From positions 487,001 to 551,000 of the forward strand of contig NZ_JAOWKY010000001.1 in the NCBI RefSeq assembly GCF_025751435.1: a stretch of DNA of 64,000 nt, given 5' to 3'. A program made the position numbers and the translations under genes. The stretch comes from Albidovulum marisflavi. Its GTDB lineage: Bacteria > Pseudomonadota > Alphaproteobacteria > Rhodobacterales > Rhodobacteraceae. The notes beneath the pieces are model-generated. The model was not told the DNA's origin and made no database searches. It saw only the letters and a program-made list of their open reading frames with translations. Positions 61,962 to 64,000 of the stretch are shown piece after piece (within the stretch, counting starts at the first letter, position 1; each line of letters begins with the position of its first letter).

Positions 61962-63287
61962 ATGGAAACAGAGATTCAAGCCCTGATCGCGGCCCTGACG
62001 GACTTGCGTGATGGCGTTCTGGCATCGTTTCGCAATCTGTTGCTGCCCTCGCGGCTCAACCAGTTGGCGATCCTTTTGGTCTGCGCGCTCGTGGCGTGGG
62101 GGGGCAGGCGATGGGCGTCCCCTCGGCTCAATGACTGGTTGCGCACCCGCGAGGGATGGCCGAAATGGCGGCTGCGGCTGGCGCTGGTCCTGCAGAAGCG
62201 GCTCCAGCTGATCTTCTTCGTGCTGCTGGCCTGGTCCGCCAACGCCGTCATCGCATCCATGACCATCTTCACCTCGCACCGTTACCTTGTGGCCCTGGGC
62301 GCGACGATTGCAACCGCACTGCTGGGTGTCAGCATTGCCGCACGGCTGATCCGGTCCCCGTTCCTGCGCCGTCTGGCCACCTGGGGCATGTGGGCCTTCG
62401 TGGTCATCTATTTCCTGGACCTGTCCGGCGGCTTTTCCACCTTTCTCGACAGCGTCGCGGTCAACTTCGCCGATTTCCGCATCTCGGCGCTCTCGGTGAT
62501 CAAGGCGCTTGTCGTCACCGGCGTCCTCTTCCTGGGCGCCCGCGCCGTGGCGGAACAGGCGCAGAAGCGGATCGAGGGGAACCAGGAAATCTCGCCCTCG
62601 ATGCAAGTGCTGGCGGTAAAGTTCCTTCAGATCGCGCTTTACGGTGCCGCGTTCTTCATCGGGTTGAAGGCAGTTGGCTTCGACCTGACCGGCCTTGCGG
62701 TCCTGTCGGGTGCCATCGGTGTCGGTCTGGGCTTCGGCTTGCAGAAGGTGGTTTCGAACCTGGTTTCGGGCGTCATCATCCTTTTGGACAAGTCGGTCAA
62801 GCCGGGTGACGTGATCTCGCTCGGGGATACGTTCGGCTGGATCGAGCGTCTGGGCGCACGCTATGTCAGCGTGGTCACGCGGGACGGCAAGGAATTCCTG
62901 ATCCCGAACGAGGATCTGATCACCGGACAGGTGGTCAACTGGTCGCACTCAAACGATTTCGTTCGCATCGACATCACCTTCGGCACATCCTACGGCGACG
63001 ATCCCCACATTGTCCGCAAGCTGGCCGTCGAGGCCGCCAGAAGCGTGGCGCGGGTGCTCCCAAGCCGCCCGGCGGTTTGCCACATCACGGGGTTCGGGGA
63101 CAGTTCGGTGGACTACGTGCTCCGCTTCTGGATCACCGATCCGGTCGAAGGGCTGATGAACGTCCGCGGCGCGGTGTATCTCGCGTTGTGGGATGCATTC
63201 AAGGAGCACGGCATCTCGATCCCCTTCCCGCAGCGGGAGGTCCGGCTGCTGAACGATCCCGCCCAGGCCGCCGACACGGCCGGCTGA
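61962..63287 (+). CDS. MscS-family mechanosensitive channel
   Basis: 441 residues with five or so transmembrane segments; the last, LSGAIGVGLGFGLQKVVSNLVSGVIILLDKSVKPGDVI (in part, about 248-285), is the pore-lining TM3 of MscS with its conserved glycines, followed by the beta domain (GWIERLGARYVSVVTRDGKEFLIPN, in part) and the C-terminal alpha/beta domain. It opens under hypo-osmotic shock to release solutes. GGGGGAGGTGA lies directly before the ATG. Divergent from leuC. Confidence 0.93.
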   Translation: METEIQALIAALTDLRDGVLASFRNLLLPSRLNQLAILLVCALVAWGGRRWASPRLNDWLRTREGWPKWRLRLALVLQKRLQLIFFVLLAWSANAVIASMTIFTSHRYLVALGATIATALLGVSIAARLIRSPFLRRLATWGMWAFVVIYFLDLSGGFSTFLDSVAVNFADFRISALSVIKALVVTGVLFLGARAVAEQAQKRIEGNQEISPSMQVLAVKFLQIALYGAAFFIGLKAVGFDLTGLAVLSGAIGVGLGFGLQKVVSNLVSGVIILLDKSVKPGDVISLGDTFGWIERLGARYVSVVTRDGKEFLIPNEDLITGQVVNWSHSNDFVRIDITFGTSYGDDPHIVRKLAVEAARSVARVLPSRPAVCHITGFGDSSVDYVLRFWITDPVEGLMNVRGAVYLALWDAFKEHGISIPFPQREVRLLNDPAQAADTAG

Positions 63288-63530
63288 GGCCCTGTGATGG
63301 CCCCTGGCCTTCGGCGGCGCAGTATTCGTCCGCATGCGGACGCTGCGCTGCGGCAGCTGGGTGACAACCTGCCGCCAATCAGCCGCGTGTCATTGAGATT
63401 TCAACTTGCAGATGCTACTTTTGTAGTGTGGCCCGGCGCCGGGGCTCGTCACAGGCGCGCAACCCAGGAGGACGATGTCCTGTTTTCCGAAGTGCCGGCA
63501 GCCGGCGGTATGGCTGCAAGGGCGGTGCCG

Positions 63531-63902
63531 ATGACGGCGTTGCCCAAAGAAGTTTCCAGCGACGAACTGCTCGCTCGGATTCTCGCTTCCCTTGATGATG
63601 ACAAGGCCGAGGACGTGGTGACGATCGATCTCCGCGGGCGGTCGAGCGTTGCCGATTACATGGTCATCTGCTCGGGCCGGTCGTCGCGTCAGGTCGGCGC
63701 GATCGCAGAGAAGCTGACCGAGCGGCTCAAGGAAGATTACGGCCGGCTCTGCCGGGTCGAAGGCAAGGAGCAGGGCGACTGGGTCCTGATCGACGCCTCG
63801 GACGTGATCGTCCATGTCTTCCGCCCCGAGGTGCGTGAGTTCTATCAACTTGAAAAGATGTGGATGCCCGCTGGCGCCGGGTTCGCGACCCGCAACGCCT
63901 GA
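63531..63902 (+). CDS. rsfS: Ribosomal silencing factor RsfS
   Basis: 123 residues, normal RsfS length. Motifs are ILASLDDDKAEDVVTIDLRGRSSVADYMVICSGRSSRQV (in part), RVEGKEQGDWVLIDASDVIVHVF and REFYQLEKMW. RsfS binds ribosomal protein L14 and blocks joining of the subunits when nutrients are scarce. ATG 63531 has AAGGGCGG upstream; an ATG at 63510 would add seven residues. The stop TGA shares its last base with the rlmH start. Confidence 0.94.
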   Translation: MTALPKEVSSDELLARILASLDDDKAEDVVTIDLRGRSSVADYMVICSGRSSRQVGAIAEKLTERLKEDYGRLCRVEGKEQGDWVLIDASDVIVHVFRPEVREFYQLEKMWMPAGAGFATRNA

Positions 63903-64000
63903 TGCGGCTGCATCTGTGCGCGGTCGGCCGCCTGAGGTCAGGGGCCGAGCGCGACCTTGTCGACGATTATCTCAAGCGTTTCGACCGGACGGGGCGGCCA
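63902..64000 (+). CDS. rlmH: RlmH 23S rRNA pseudouridine methyltransferase, 5' part only
   Basis: The first 33 codons (MRLHLCAVGRLRSGAERDLV, then DDYLKRFDRTGRP) match the N-terminus of RlmH, the SPOUT methyltransferase that methylates pseudouridine 1915 of 23S rRNA. The gene is cut by the end of the window. Its ATG overlaps the rsfS stop by one base, the usual rsfS-rlmH arrangement. Confidence 0.88.
   Translation, partial: MRLHLCAVGRLRSGAERDLVDDYLKRFDRTGRP

Noticed and set aside
1-64000. CRISPR array, transposase, prophage or secretion cluster
   Set aside because: No spaced direct repeats of CRISPR type and no insertion-sequence, phage or cas-like protein was seen on either strand.

Overview
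The window is GC-rich chromosomal DNA from an alphaproteobacterium, almost certainly of the order Rhodobacterales (Paracoccus/Rhodobacter/Roseobacter relatives). The basis is the codon usage, the many TRAP and ABC uptake systems, an imuA-imuB-dnaE2 mutasome, Sox-type sulfur genes, a DUF1127 small protein, an alpha-2-macroglobulin/PBP1C pair and the gene arrangement around leuB, leuCD and rsfS-rlmH. I saw no rRNA, transposase, phage gene or CRISPR array. The only RNA gene found is tRNA-Pro(CGG). Genes are dense on both strands.

Layout. 1-6 kb: the plus-strand end of a TRAP-transporter operon (dctQ, dctM, a 53-aa membrane protein) followed by an arabinonate-type dehydratase, an RraA-like protein and an alpha-ketoglutarate-semialdehyde dehydrogenase. 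This reads as uptake of a sugar acid and its oxidation to 2-oxoglutarate. 6-9.3 kb: a TAXI-type periplasmic protein and a sensor histidine kinase cut off just after its H-box and joined to the tail of an unrelated outer-membrane transporter gene, apparently a deletion scar. 9.4-11.5 kb: a TolB/TPR regulator divergent from a small membrane protein. 11.7-17.5 kb: an aspartase and a polar amino-acid ABC transporter, divergent from an RpiR-type regulator with a palindrome between them. 17.5-23.2 kb: a carboxymuconolactone-decarboxylase-like protein, a thioredoxin, an orphan SoxC with a one-haem SoxD, and a universal stress protein with a SulP transporter. 23.5-28.9 kb: dnaE2, imuB and imuA.

29-38.5 kb: DUF1127 protein, LysR regulator, 2-keto-3-deoxygalactonokinase homologue, a complete peptide/nickel-type ABC transporter and a thiamine-diphosphate enzyme. 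38.6-46.2 kb: a very large alpha-2-macroglobulin with an N-terminal PAN-like segment, directly followed by PBP1C. 46.2-49.6 kb: tex and asd, converging on a perfect palindrome. 49.7-53.6 kb: a sialyltransferase-like (GT29) protein, a LpxL-type acyltransferase, a GT4 glycosyltransferase and an MFS transporter, probably envelope glycolipid functions. 53.7-57.3 kb: an MttB-family methyltransferase, tRNA-Pro, a lysine-rich helical protein of unknown function and an EamA transporter. 57.4-61.9 kb: leuB, a conserved-looking membrane protein, leuD and leuC, with a possible 28-codon micro-ORF in front of leuC. 62-64 kb: an MscS channel, rsfS and the first 33 codons of rlmH, cut by the window end.

The points most worth a second look are the kinase/transporter deletion scar, the RraA-like gene where a sugar-acid dehydratase would be expected, the sialylmotif-bearing glycosyltransferase beside a lipid A-type acyltransferase, the orphan SoxC/mono-haem SoxD pair, the LexA-type box just upstream of imuB, and several small or unrecognised proteins. 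Starts were chosen from ribosome-binding-site spacing and family length; several are GTG or TTG.
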